Positions 1 to 11,485 of a stretch of DNA of 64,000 bases are shown here, one piece after another (within the stretch, counting starts at the first letter, position 1; every line of letters starts with the position of its first letter). The notes beneath the pieces were generated by a model. That model had not been told where the DNA came from and searched no databases. It was given only the letters and a program-made list of their open reading frames with translations. Both the position numbers and the translations under genes were made by a program. Source of the DNA: Balaenoptera acutorostrata (taxonomy: Eukaryota; Chordata; Mammalia; Artiodactyla; Balaenopteridae); contig NC_080077.1 in the NCBI RefSeq assembly GCF_949987535.1, positions 40,690,561 through 40,754,560 of the forward strand, in the 5' to 3' direction.

Positions 1-1765
1 ATCTCAGGATTTCAGTTGTGCATAAGCTCTATGAAGTTGTTGAGCCACATCTTTATCATATTTTGGTTCTCAGAACCAACATGACCTAGAATTTAAGGTT
101 ATTTTAGAATAATTGCACTTTAGAATCATCTATAATTAGATGAGAATATCTCAGCCTCTTGCACAATAAGGTACTGAAGTTGTCTGAATCACTCAGTCTT
201 TGACACTTAAGCGTTCTCATATAAATCCACTCAGTAAAATGTTATTTGCTTATTTCATGTAATCAAATTGCCTATGTCATTTTAGGAGATCAACAATTAT
301 TAATAGTAATGAACCCTCAGGCCTTGTGAACTCTTAACTGTGTGCATGTATCCTATTCTCTAGTAAATATGCTTTCAAAAATAGCACTGCTAGTCTGCCA
401 AGAGTCAACTCAAAAACATCTCTGGGCATTCATTCTGATGTTCCTCAAAACCCATTTTAACTTATCCCAGACCAGGCAGAGCTGCCCCCTCATTACCCTT
501 GCTCACCCCACCCCTAGAAAAATTGCTTAATTTGTATGTTTAAGATAAATACTTGCAGTAATAAGCAAACCAGATGGACTCTGTTATCTGGCTCCAAAGA
601 AAGATTATTACATTTTTATTAATCCAAAATTCTTTGTACACCTGCTTAGCCTTCTACCTTAAAATAAACCTCTTTTGAAGGCAAATGGGCTGAATTCTTC
701 CCTCAGATCTAACTACAGGCAGCATAAACTACAGTTCCCACTGAGGAGGATTGAAATGGAGATGGCTCTTCACTCAGTCTTTTTTTGGGATTATACCACA
801 GAAATCTTCCAGGGACAAATTTAAAACACATTTGTTTTAGAGTTTGCCAAGTCTGGTATTATTTTGCAATTTTAGTGCTATTTGATTTCTATATAAAAGT
901 GTTTTTCTGTCTTCACTCTGCTCCTCAAAGCCCATTTACTTTTTTCTGTCTCTGATATCTCTTTTCAGCAAAGACAGTGGAAAAGGATGGGAAAATCAAA
1001 GTGGCTCCGCTTTTGTTTGAATAAAGTTATGGTTCTTTCAGGAAAAACTAATCAAAAGCTTCCTGTATCACTACCCATCTTACCCCATTGTAATAGGCAT
1101 AGCATATATTGTTTATGGAGCTACTGGAAGCATCCTGAGAAATGACTCAAAAAATACTTGGCGGTTGGAAGGATATTTCACTATACATCTATATGGATTG
1201 AGTGTGATAGCTGAGCTTGCTGACCAAATTACACTCCTTGAGTTAGATCACTTCTCCTCAGAGGATTAATAGCGCCTTCTTATTTTTTGTTTCATTTGGT
1301 TTATAGTGTCTTTCTCTTAGGAGATCAGCAAATGTAAATTGTTCTTAAGGGTAGAGAACACTCCCTATAACCTGCCCTGGCCTATACTGAGGTGGAACTA
1401 TGTGATTTATGCTCCTAAACACACTTTGACCATAGATGGAAGGTGCCAGTATATCAGCAGTCTGAAAGTCCAAACTATCAACATGGTATGTTTTGTTTCA
1501 TATCAAGCCTCAGGAATCCTTCTTGGTCCAAGAGAATTTTCCCAATAGAAGTCTATGAGAAAACACTGTGAAAAAGATGACTAATGGCCTGGAATAAAGG
1601 CCCACCCAATGGCTTTATTTATTTGTAAAGCTCCTTAGGAACTCACTTATCGGACACCTGAAAGCTACCATCAGAGTATGCTAAAAATTCTCTGAAGAAC
1701 ACCTTTCCTCAACCATATTTTAAATTAAAAACTTTAAGAAAATGAGAGTCATTTTTTTCATGATC
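1..1765. other. Unique non-coding DNA, nothing recognised
   Basis: This stretch is A+T-rich with stop codons dense in all frames. The longest open frames are about 60-70 codons, have no recognisable domain and are expected by chance. I saw no SINE head, LTR end or L1 motif. It could be intronic or intergenic; the sequence does not decide. Confidence 0.6.
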
Positions 1766-1769
1766 ATGA

Positions 1770-1930
1770 TCACATATTGAGTGCTTGCAGTGGTCCTGCA
1801 CTACAATGGGAAAAATGTCATAGACATCGTTTCATTTGACCATCTCCATCGCTCTGTGAGGTGACTGTTATTGACCCTACCTCAATAGATTTTAGAAACC
1901 TTACAGGAAGGTTTAGTAACTTGTTTATTT
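1770..1930 (-). repeat. MIR SINE fragment (degraded)
   Basis: Read on the plus strand, the order is 'attgagtgcttgcagtgg', then a region like the MIR 'tcatttaatcctcac' block, then 'ctgtgaggtgactgttattg', then 'ggtttagtaacttg'. This is the order of the reverse complement of the MIR core and 3' half. Divergence is high, as expected for an ancient mammal-wide tRNA-derived SINE. The ends are approximate. Confidence 0.55.
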
Positions 1931-2299
1931 TCACATGTTCCATCAAATTCACAAATGTTCACAAAGAGTTTGAAAATTCTTAAGACTTTTCTTACCTATA
2001 AGAAAGAGACAATAATAGTTACCTCATAAAGTTTAAAATCTTATTCTTGTCAATCAGGAAACAATAACCTAAAAATTGGTATACAAAGAACTAGAGGCAA
2101 ATATGAAGAGAAATAGTTTTCTCCAATGGGTTTATGGAAATTTACTTCAGCATACCAGCCTCCAAATTAAGGCACAGATTTTAAAAAGGATATTATTGTC
2201 CAAACTACTGTTTTAGAACAAGCCTCAAAACTGCCTTCCAGATTATCTAGATGATAAAGTTTAGTGAACATGAGAATCCTATTTAAAATACCTTATCTC

Positions 2300-2657
2300 G
2301 GGCTTCCCTGGTGGCACAGTGGTTAAGAATCCACCTGCCAATGCAGGGGACATTGGTTCGAGCCCTTGTCTGGGAGGATCCCACAGGCCACAGAGCAACT
2401 AAGCCCGTGCGTACTGAGCCTGAGTTCTAGATCCCGCGAGCCACAACTACCAAGCCCACGTGACACAACTACTGAAGCCCGTGCACCTAGAGCCCGTGTT
2501 CTGCAACAAAAGAAGCCACCGCAATGAGAAGCCCGTGCACCGCAGCGAAGAGTAGCCCCCGCTCCCCACAACTAGAGAAAGCCTGTGTGCTGCAACGAAG
2601 ACCCATTGCAGCCAAAAATTAATTAATTAATTAATTAATTTAAATATATATATATAT
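2300..2657 (+). mobile_element. CHR-2-type tRNA-derived SINE, full length
   Basis: The element opens with 'ggcttccctggtggcacag'. It carries a tRNA-like A box, and a B box 'ggttcgagccc' about 55 bases in. The body repeats 'gcccgtgc' and 'acaactac' units, and the tail is an A/T-rich microsatellite (AATT units, then TA). Direct repeats flank it: 'cttatctc' at 2292-2299 and 2658-2665, extending to 10 of 11 matches. This body type is characteristic of cetaceans and their closest relatives and is the best clue to the organism. The 82-codon minus-strand frame inside it is not a gene. Confidence 0.93.
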
Positions 2658-2914
2658 CTTATCTCTGTTTGATTTGAACCCTCATAGCTTATTATTAAAA
2701 TCACCATGCTATGACAGCTTATGTTGGAGCAACCAACAGCATGATAGGCAGAACAAAATTCTGCAAGAAATCACTGACAAATAAGAATGGGACATCATGA
2801 GCATTGGACTCTATACCCAACCTCATCATGGCCTAGTTTGTAGACAAAAGCAAGTTTCTCAGCCCACATGGGTCTCAATTGATTGACTAGGGAATAGGAC
2901 TCAAAGTTTCTTCA

Positions 2915-3105
2915 GGGACTTCCCTGGCCATCCAGTGGTTAAGACTTTGCCTTCCAATGCAGGGGGTGTAGGTTCGATTCCTGGTCAGGGAGTTAAGATC
3001 TCACATGCCTCTCAGCCAAAACACCAAAACATAAAACAGAACCAATATTGTAACAAATTCAATAAAGACTTTAAAAATGGTCGACATAAAAAAAAAATCT
3101 TTAAA
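2915..3105 (+). mobile_element. CHR-1-type SINE with long 3' tail
   Basis: The head 'gggacttccctggccatcc' is followed by a B box 'ggttcgattcc' at about 2971 and 'ctggtcagggagttaagatc', the usual CHR-1 3' end of the tRNA unit. The downstream part ('aatattgtaacaaattc', 'aataaagactttaaaaatgg') is the longer 3' body seen in artiodactyl SINEs. Flanking 'caaagttt' copies at 2902-2909 and 3106-3113 look like a slightly mutated target-site duplication. No gene is present. Confidence 0.88.
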
Positions 3106-4436
3106 CAAAGTTTTTTTAAGTTCTCTAATTCTAAGTAATTTTTTTTGGTGACTGAAAAGAGACAATAGCCAGACCATAATGGTGGGCAGCAGTCAGCATC
3201 AGGGGTGAATCTGTTCAGCAGAGAAGTAAAGCTCATGTACCGAAACGGAAGTCCATATGGGTCTGAAGACTTGGTGTGGCACCTTTAAATGATGGGGAAG
3301 AATGTACTTCAGTTTTTCCATTTTATTTATACACATAAGTGCAACATCTTTAAGAGAACACTTCAGAATTCTTACAAAGAACAAGTAGAGGACTATTTGT
3401 GGTCTTGAAGGCAATATTCAAGGGAAAATGTATATTTTCCGATTTTAAGCAAAATCAGTGTGTAACTGTATCTTTGGCAAAGAGAAAATTGTGAACAACA
3501 TGGTATGCAGCTGTGTACGGAAAAACTAAAAATGGAATTGTAATTTGGTCTTAAATTAGAAACATCTGAGTTTTGTTAACAATTTGAGTGATATTAATTT
3601 GTTTCTTTCATTCCTTAATTGTGTGTATATGTGTCAGAGAGAAGAGAGAAGAGAGAGGGAGGGGGAAGGAGAGGGGGAAAGAAGAAAGAAGAAACGAGGA
3701 AAGGGATTAAAGATGGGAGAGGGAGAGAGAAAATACATGACAACTAAACATAGATGTCACAGTTCATATGTGAACTTCATCCTGCTTACAGTTAGGCTAA
3801 GATGGCAGGAGCCCTTTATCTAGAAAGAGCAAATCACTGAAGTCCTTTCCAAATCGACTAAAGGCAGCACGTTTAAGAGAAACCTTACTTCTTAGCTGTA
3901 CAATCTAATAGTGCTCCAGCCTTACCACTGTTTCCAATAACAGATGCACAAATACAAAACCAAACCATTAGAAAGTCCTGTGAGATATACAACTGTGAAA
4001 ACTGTTGTATAGAAGAACAGAAGTGATTTACTCTTATTACCTGAGCTCAGTAATGGTTATTGAATGGCCATAAGATTCTCTCATTTAGGCTATACCCAAC
4101 TGCAAACAGGCCAGCTTCCCATGAAGATTCAAGGACATCATATCTACAGCTCAAGAACAAGTCAATTTCATAGTACTGAACTAAGCAATCTAACACATTC
4201 TCTGGGAAGTTTATTTAATGTTAAAAATATGAACATTGATTGATGCTCACATGTGCCCTTTAAGTCACACAAAATCAGAAAGGAAGAAACTTTTTAAAGT
4301 TTTAACCGTTGTCACAATCTCAGATGCTACCAATTTAGTCCCTAAATGACTTCTTAATTCCCAAGAATTCCAAGTTGACTCTTTTTTGTTCTATTTCTAA
4401 ATTTCTAATCCCCTCAAGGGATTGTGTTACAGTAAA
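3106..4436. other. Unique non-coding DNA
   Basis: No repeat family or coding signal is recognised outside the purine tract annotated separately. The open frames here (up to 79 codons) are low-complexity or chance. Confidence 0.55.
3636..3733 (+). repeat. Purine-rich (GA/GGA) low-complexity tract
   Basis: About 98 bases are almost only A and G, in GAGA, GGGA and AAGA units, with only a few pyrimidine interruptions near the 3' half. A homopurine/homopyrimidine tract of this length can form triplex (H-DNA) in vitro. It also explains a Glu/Arg/Lys-rich open frame across it, which is not a gene. Confidence 0.85.
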
Positions 4437-4580
4437 CCTGGACCATTAATTTGCATAAGAATAACCCAAGAGCTTGTTGACAAGGATAGTTCCTTAACTC
4501 CATCCCAGTGATTCTGATTCAGTAGATCTGAGTTGGCACCCAGAAATACACATTTTTAATGAGAAATATCTAGAGTCTAG
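4437..4580 (+). mobile_element. MER5-like hAT (Charlie) DNA transposon fragment
   Basis: The order 'aatttgcataagaataaccc', 'agcttgttgacaagg', 'cagtgattctgattcagtag', 'cacccagaaatacacattt' matches the internal order of the short non-autonomous MER5A/MER5B elements. The terminal inverted repeats are not recognisable, so this is a worn internal fragment. Known family, old in mammals, no coding capacity. Confidence 0.65.
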
Positions 4581-5515
4581 AAAACTAACTAGACTGCTCC
4601 TTGAGAAAAGATGGATGCCTCATTTCTAAGGGTCTTTCCAGTTATAGAATGTTTAGACCCTGTAGAACAGGAACGGGTAAAGAAAGGGCAGAGCAGTATA
4701 AGTGAGTGATGATCTAGAAGAGGGACACATTATAAAGGTAAATGAAAAACCCATTCACTTATCAACACAAATTGCCAATGTGTCAAGCACAGTACATGTA
4801 ACTGGTGATAAAGAGATGAAAGGGAGCTCCCAATTTGCTGGAGGTGACAGATTATAAACAAATATTTATGAAGCAGTAATGTAAGTGCAATAATGGAGAT
4901 GTTTCCTCTTTGAGGGGAGGAAGTGAAAAGTGATCAGCTTTGTCAGAAAGAATACTTGGGTTAAAAAAGGATGAAGATAAGAAGGAATCTAGAATGCATT
5001 AAGAAAGAGAAGGAAGTAGAGAAAAGAATCAAAGCAGCTGATGCCACAGAAAGAGGAATAGAAAGGAAAAGTAGGAAGGTGGCTTGTAAAGTGAATAGAG
5101 CATATGAGAAATTGGCAAAGATTGAATTTTTCTCTATGTCCTTTGATTCAATATACCTCTTAGGCTTTAATCTCTCTTGCCTTTTGCTCTCAATTTTTTT
5201 CTACCAAAATTTCTACCGCTTTCTAATTGAGTTCTTTGAAACAATGAGTCTGTATTTTATTCTGTTAAAGAAGCCAGATTATCAGTGTATCTAGATAACT
5301 AAATCATAGTATTATTACCATCCTTTTCTGTAGTTACTGGCTTCCAAATATTGAGATTTATCAGTCATTATTATTTGGAATCTGTTGTTTATTTCCATTT
5401 GTTGTTTTCTCCTTGGGTGCTCTAAAACAGAACCCTTTGGACAGTTTTTAAACACTTGATAATCGCTTAATGAAAATCCATTCACTGGTACTGCAAACAA
5501 AGCAAACCAGGCCCT

Positions 5516-5516
<1 letters not shown>
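4581..5516. other. Unique DNA; possible ancient repeat at 4750-4930
   Basis: Around 4750-4930, 'caagcacagtacatgtaactgg', '...gggagctcccaatttgctgg' and 'acagattataaacaaatatt' resemble a widespread ancient mammalian repeat whose order is 'tgccaggcactg ... gagcttacattctagtgg ... gacaataaacaaat'. I could not assign a family. A 107-codon frame at 4971-5294 has a basic N-terminal third and a hydrophobic C-terminal part, but no homology I recognise, no Kozak context and no neighbouring exon signals. It is treated as chance. Confidence 0.4.

Positions 5517-5571
<55 letters not shown>
5517..5571 (+). repeat. (GT)n microsatellite, about 27 units
   Basis: Uninterrupted GT dinucleotides run from just after 'gccctg' to 'gattg'. 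The uninterrupted run suggests it is polymorphic in length. The minus-strand frame through it reads as a His-Thr run and is an artefact. Confidence 0.97.
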
Positions 5572-5572
<1 letters not shown>

Positions 5573-6110
5573 TTGAAAAGGCAAGTTGACTGTTATATCC
5601 ATCCATGGAAACAGTTTACCATTCTGAAGTCTTTAGTAAATTATGTGTAAAAATGCTATTCAGTTGCTAAACTTATTGTTTTCTCTGCTTTTGTTTTTAT
5701 CTTTTTTTCCAAAAGAAAAATAACACTTCCATTCTCTTAACCAAATTTAGAAGAAGTATCTTATAGGAAAAGCAAGAGGATAACTCTTACTCATTTTTTT
5801 CTTCTTTATAAGTTTTTATTTATTTATATATAACTTATATACATGTATATATAGTTCACATATATGCATTTTATATAAATGTATAAATGTGATCATATGC
5901 ATGCTTATTTGTAAATGAATTTAATTTTTCTTTTTCTATCTTTTTGTTTTTCTCTCTCCTTCTCTCCCTTATTATACTAACACATTCTATTATCGCTTTC
6001 TAAGATGACCCATATTAAAACCTAGTGTCTTTGTCCACATTATCTCCACAGATATCACTATACTCACAGACGCACACAAATATCTGACTTTTTTCATTGT
6101 TCATATATTT
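5572..6110. other. Unique A+T-rich DNA
   Basis: It contains an AT-rich block (about 5810-5900, with 'tatatata' and 'tatataaatg' units) and pyrimidine-rich runs near 5930-5970. No gene or named repeat is recognised. Confidence 0.5.
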
Positions 6111-6670
6111 TGGCAGACAGATTGTTAATGTGGTCTGTCTCCTGATATTCCCACCATTCTATAATTCTCTCACCTTGAAGAGGTGGAATCTATGGCTTGC
6201 TTCTAATAAATTGAGTACAGTAAAGGTGATTGGGTGTACATGATTACATGTATGTGATTATGTTACATAAAATTGTGTTTCCTGTCCTGATGAAATACTG
6301 GCTTTTCCTTGCTGACTTTGAGGAAGCAAATGGCCATATTGGAAAAGCCCACATGACAAGGAATTGAGGGCAGCCCCCAGCTGACAACCAGCAAGAAACT
6401 TAGGCCTTCCATCCAACAACTCACAAGGAACTAAATGCTGCCAATAACCACATGAGCTTGGTAGTGGATCCTTCCCTAGTTAAGCCTTAGATGAGACCCC
6501 AGCTCCAGGTGACACCTTGATTGCAGCCTTGTGAGATCCTGAAGAGAGAGCTCAGTTAAGCCATACCCAGACTCCTGACTCACAGAAACTGTGAAATAAT
6601 AAATCTGTGATGTTTTAAGCAACTAAATTTGTGGTAATATTGTTAGGCAGCAGTAGATAACTAATCTACA
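6111..6670 (+). mobile_element. MaLR/MLT1-like solo LTR
   Basis: The 3' part has the conserved layout of mammalian MaLR LTRs: 'caccttgattgcagcc', 'cagactcctgactcacag', 'aactgtgaaataataaatc' (with an AATAAA signal), 'gttttaagcaactaaattt', then 'cagtagataactaat'. The left end is set at 'tggcagacag' and the right end at '...tctaca', giving terminal TG...CA, but the left boundary is uncertain. No internal retroviral sequence follows, so it is a solo LTR. The subfamily is not resolved. Confidence 0.6.
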
Positions 6671-6715
6671 TATAAGTGGGATTATAGCAGACACATTAAA
6701 AGGCAACTGTCTCAT

Positions 6716-6839
6716 GGGAATTCCCTGGTGGTCCAGTGGTTAGAACTCCGTGCTTCCACTGCAGGGGGCACAGGTTTGATCCCTGGTCAGGGAACTAAGA
6801 TCCTGCATGTGGTGTAGCGTGGCCAAAAAAAAAAAAAAA
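6716..6839 (+). mobile_element. CHR-1-type SINE
   Basis: The head 'gggaattccctggtggtcc' is followed by 'gcagggggcacaggtttgat' and 'ccctggtcagggaactaaga', and ends 'gtggcc'-like sequence plus a 15-A tail. Imperfect flanks 'aactgtctca' (6705-6714) and 'aaccatctca' (6843-6852) match 8 of 10 and may be the duplicated target. It sits just downstream of the MaLR-like LTR. Confidence 0.9.
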
Positions 6840-6852
6840 GATAACCATCTCA

Positions 6853-9295
6853 GTTTTGCCTGAGACCTGACTACTTGATCATCGAGACAGGATGTGCAAA
6901 GTAGAGGGCTGAAAACTAAATTTCAGACCATTTCCCAAACTTTTGTTTGGGATATAAAAGGATTGCAGTTGAAGAGGGCAGACTTGGCGAACGAAGAGAG
7001 GATTTCACTGGAGAGAACTATCATCTGCTAAGAGTGCCAATTCCTGCTCCCCTGGGAGACTGGGTGTAAGGGCTTACCCCTCACCTCAAGCCTACTGACA
7101 GGAACTTCAAAGAAGCCATTTGGAGAACTTGATACATGACCCCAGTGGTGACAGAGCTAACAGGTGAGAGAATTGCTGAAGGGAACTGGGTGAACAGAAG
7201 ACCAAAAGTATATCTTTCCTGTGGATAAACGTGGGCCAAACAGGAAAGAGTTGGCATGGAGCTGTTATAAATTCTACCTAAAAGGACTCTCTGGAATGGT
7301 AAAGAGGTCTCAGCAGAAGGAGGCTGAAGTGCACCAGCAGATGCCTGGGGACTAGGAAGAAGCTGGAAACTACCAAAGATTTGCATCAGGCTAAGTCAAG
7401 TGAATTGCAGGAAGACAGGTCCAGTAATGGGAACTTCTCCAAAGAACCCAAAAACTATCCATTAGCAGTAGTCAACTTTAACATTTGCCAAGCCCAGAGA
7501 GCACCAACTCAGGACAACTTAGTCATGTAGAATTTCTCCTGATCCTTTACTCATTTTCTTTCTTCTTTCTTCCTCTCCCTCCACCCCTTTGATGCTGGAG
7601 GAATCAGAAACCATGGTTAGCCAATTGTGGGCGCCAGGATAGGAACAGGCAGGCAGATAGCCTTCCCTTCAGCATCAAACCAGAGCTGGCGAGAGGAGGA
7701 GCTCTAACTTTGAAGTCTTTAATTATTACAATGACTGAACAGATTATTGAACTGAGTCTTTTTTAAGCCAAAATGATTGAAAAATATTTTACTATCTAAA
7801 AGTGGTAAACTACAAGTTTGCCCTAAATTTTATCCAAAAGCAGAAATTCTAACACTATACTGAATAGTTTTGTAAGAGCAGCTGTGGGTGAGAAATGCTG
7901 TTGATGAATGCATGCTATAATTCTACTCTTTCGATGTTTTTCTGCACTTTTCTCAGTCAACTAAGCTTCATGGAAGTACGCACAAGTCATCTCATATAAC
8001 TCTAATGCATTCATTCATGATGGTTTGTATGAATCATAAATCTATTTGACTTGTTAATGGGCACACTCTTTTCCTTCCTCAGGTCTTATTGCTTGTTTTG
8101 CTCCTTTGAGCAGAAATTTTGATATTAAACATGCAAAAATTAACATACATAAATTTTTAAAAAATAATTTTTGATGGGAAAGAAGTTATATTAAATGACT
8201 ATATAAATAACACAGGAGAGTTTAGCATTTCCTGGCATAACAAAAAATGCACAAATAAGGGACAAATTGTCTTTAAAATGTCTTTAGAAGAACTACATTC
8301 ACTCAGTACATAAGCCACTCCTTGCAAAGATGTTAGATATTAGATAAACTCAAGGAATCAATGAGGTTATAATCCCTTAGTGAATTACTGTTTTGTGATA
8401 GCAAGCAATATGCCAATTGCCTAAAAAAATTATTAACACAGCAAAATCTGACTTGTCCCTTTGTGTGGGGACAAATTATATAAGAAAATTCCATACCTAT
8501 ACTTTTTGAGAATTATTAAGAATAATATAAAATGCTATACATATTAAAATGAATAAGATATGATATTGAACAGAATACAGATAATTTTCTATTACTCCGG
8601 TTTGAAATCTCCTTAAATATTGTATGGAATTCAAAAAAACGCTTCCAAACAGTGGAAGAAAAATAAAGAAACAAAAAGCAATACATGAAAAGTAAAGATT
8701 GAGGAGTCTATAAGATTGTGAAAGGAAGCATGGAGTGAGCCTGCAGTTGAATGGAACATTATGAAATACAAATAAAAAGAAGCTCTGTTTCAGTGGAGGA
8801 TGGTCAACATAAGGAATTTTCATCCCTTAGAGATAGTTTTGGAAATAATCTCAGAAACTTGTTTGAATTCACACATGAGAAATATAGAATTTAATTTTAA
8901 ATACAGAGATATTATTATGCACAAAGCATGTGCCAAAGATTTTGATATATTTTAATAATCAAGTTTATGAAACATGGTCTTTACTTTCATGTGACAAAAT
9001 TTTAAGATAAATAAATGTTTGGGTACATTACTTAGTAACAATTGCATTTGCTGTTAAAACAACACGTTTGTCACTGTCAGAGGTAATATACTGAGACAGA
9101 TGTGAGTCTCCCTGTATGATAGTTTTCCTATTGTTTTATTTGATTAAGCAATGTCATTGTTAATCTCATCATGATACGTTTTAAATGCAGCTTAAGTTAT
9201 TTTTTCAGGAAAGGCATGCTTTTTTTCTTCTTCCTGTAAACTTAAAGAGCAGTTTTTAATCTATACTACTTACTTAGTCCTTATGATTTGTTGCC
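6853..9295. other. Unique non-coding DNA
   Basis: No recognisable gene. One small perfect inverted repeat lies at 6933-6952 (8-bp arms, 4-bp loop), followed at once by 'tataaaag'. A pyrimidine-rich run lies at 7555-7590. The frames at 7081-7386 (minus) and 8497-8823 (minus, 108 codons, hydrophobic because of A+T content) show no domain or family resemblance and are treated as chance. Confidence 0.5.
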
Positions 9296-9508
9296 TTTCT
9301 TTCATTCATTCATTCAACAAATATTTGGGCCACTATGCTGAACACTTTTAATATTGCTAATTATATTTTATGGCTATGAATTTATGGCAGTATCCAACCC
9401 TTAACTAAATTGTGGGCTCTGTCAGCTCAAAGAAATATACATATATATTTATTATGCACATATATTACAATTTAATATATCTAATATCTATATAGGCTCT
9501 CTTTAACT

Positions 9509-9735
9509 GTAGCATAACATGTGGAATCAGACTTCTGTTGTTGAAATTCTGGGTCCACGATTGACTAGCTGTGTGATTTTGGTTAAGTTATTTGACCTGA
9601 GCCTAATTTTCAAGTCCTCCAAATTAGGATAATAAAGTACATAGTTCAGAGGTTATAATGAATAGTAACAGAGATGATGTGTGTCATGCTGTTTGGTACA
9701 TAATTGATGTATAACACACATGCCAGTTACTCGTA
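9509..9735 (+). repeat. MIR SINE, near full length
   Basis: Blocks occur in consensus order: 'tagcataacatgtggaatca', 'gactagctgtgtgattttgg', 'taagttatttgacctgagcc', 'ggataataaagtac', 'ggttataatgaatag', 'catgctgtttggtac'. This covers the tRNA-like head, the MIR core and the 3' end. Divergence is high but the order is complete, making this one of the better-preserved ancient SINEs here. Confidence 0.8.
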
Positions 9736-9913
9736 TTAAAGTAGGAAGGTAGCAAAAACATTTTTAATGTAACATAATGCCTTAAATTCAGAATACAGAA
9801 ATCAGGGCAGCCCCAAAAAGACGAGCAATAGATAGAAATTTTAGTAAAACATGGGCTTTTGAGGGCTTACTGTCTCATTTGTAAAACCTTTAAAAATAGA
9901 AAACATTTTCTTT

Positions 9914-10060
9914 ATTTTTTTTTTGTTTGTTTTTTGTTCCTGTTGTTTTTTTGGCCACACAATGGGGCATGTGGGATCTTAGTTCCCTGACCAGGGATCG
10001 AACCATGCCCCCTGTATTGGAAGGGCAAAGTCTTAATCTCTAGACTGCCGGGGAAGTCCC
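9914..10060 (-). mobile_element. CHR-1-type SINE, minus strand, with long target-site duplication
   Basis: Read on the plus strand it is a poly-T run, 'ggccacac', 'gggatcttagttccctgacc', 'agggatcgaacc', 'ccccctgtattgg' and 'ggggaagtccc', which is a reversed CHR-1. The flanks at 9892-9913 and 10061-10082 agree at 20 of 22 positions, a clear target-site duplication and evidence of L1-type target-primed integration. Confidence 0.93.
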
Positions 10061-10082
10061 AAAAATAAATAACATTTTCTTT

Positions 10083-11350
10083 GAAGTCCATTCAAATCCT
10101 ACCATTCTTTGCTTCTTTCACTAAAAGAGTACTCCAGCTTCTAATCATGAGAGATAGCATCAGTCTGATATACAAAGTGTGCAAGTCGCGTGATGATAAA
10201 TTCATAAGCCTTTAAGCACCTGTCTCCTTTGTGCACTCATTGCCTGCTTCTCTAAGGTGACAGGACACAATTAAATAAAGCTTAGAATGAAAGAATGAAG
10301 TAGTGCCAAAAAATAAGGCATTTTTAATTACTAAAGGCAAAATATTGAATTACTGGAGAAGAAATAGGTAACCATCTCACAAACAAGCCAATGTTATTCA
10401 TTTGGAATACATTTGCTAGGCAATACTTTTACCATAGTGATTCAGGAAAACATAACTTCCAAACATTTTCTCAAACACTTGAAAAGGAAAAAAAAAAAGC
10501 TCTGTGGAAGACAGATGTTGGCTAACGGCTATTCTCCTTTTTCCCTTCACCTCCAGCCAAAAATCACATATATCACCTTTAACTTTACAGTGTTTAAACC
10601 TTTTAACATTTTCACTATGAAGAAAGGATTGTAATTTCTTAAATCTCTGTAGCCTGTAGGAAGTTTTTTTTTCCTAATAAAATGCATTTGAATTGTTTGT
10701 GTAAAATTAATCCCAATCTCCACACAGATAGTAAAGGATAGTAACAGCGTTATCTGGATTTCATTTCAACTGCTTTGCTCAGCTTAATTGCAATAAATTC
10801 CATCGTCCTTTCCAATTCAATTGTGTTTCCATCAAATATTTTTGAATCCCAATCTGTGCCTTGGAGGAAAACCTTGCTTATTGGCCTCGATATAATTATC
10901 AGCAGCCATCCATGAAGCATAGCATGTATTGTACAGATATTTGGACTGATCATCTATTGTACCAGAAACTTTAAAATGTGTCTTGTTTCACACATGATTT
11001 GTCCTCTAAAAATATCGAAAGACACTGTTAACTTGACAAGAGAGGGAAAGAAAAAAAATAATAATTAGATGTGGGTGGGTGAAAGGGAGTGGTACTCAGT
11101 GTTTGAAAGGCAATTTTGGACCATCACTATTTATAGGAAAAGAGAAAGGGTCAGAAGCAATGGGAATGTCATAATTTGACATTCAAAGAAATAAACAGGA
11201 ATAAATAAGCAGAAAGGCCCTATAATGATTCCTCTCATCTGGACATTTCTTAGTTCCCTTTCTTCAAAGCTTATTAAAGGTAAAAGAAATAATTTCAATG
11301 AGAATCAAAGAAATGAAGCTTGTTAGCTTATCCTTTCTATTGGCAACCCA
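10083..11350. other. Unique non-coding DNA
   Basis: No gene, LTR or SINE recognised. Small frames at 10413-10634 and 10750-10953 lack family resemblance. Confidence 0.5.
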
Positions 11351-11359
11351 TGAAAAGAG

Positions 11360-11485
11360 ACCCAAATTAGGAGTGTGACCTTAAAGGAGTTATTTCACCT
11401 TTTACACTTCAGTTTTCTCAACTAGTGTTCTGACTAGAAGGTTGCCACTGTCTATTCCAGCTCTAATTTCTAGGATTTGTACATG
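11360..11485 (+). repeat. MIR/MIR3-like fragment
   Basis: The order 'gtgtgaccttaaaggagtta', 'tttcaccttttacacttcag', 'ttttctcaactag', then 'tattccagctctaatttcta' resembles the MIR3 core (the 'cctcagtttcctcatct' block) and its 3' end (the 'cccttccagctctaaaattc' block). It is a short, diverged fragment. Confidence 0.5.

Noticed and set aside
2300..2400. tRNA-like A and B boxes in each CHR head
   Set aside because: These are tRNA-derived SINE heads. They lack the paired stems of a functional tRNA and are followed by SINE bodies and A-rich tails.
2323..2571. 82-codon Cys/Ser/Gly-rich minus frame (and a similar one at 19894-20097)
   Set aside because: Reverse-strand translation of CHR-2 SINEs; the same artefact recurs in each copy.
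5315..5602. 95-codon minus-strand frame with a His-Thr run
   Set aside because: It is the translation of the (GT)n microsatellite plus flanks; no other support.
8497..8823. 108-codon hydrophobic minus-strand frame
   Set aside because: The hydrophobic composition follows from A+T-rich DNA. No family resemblance, no start context, no neighbouring exon signals.
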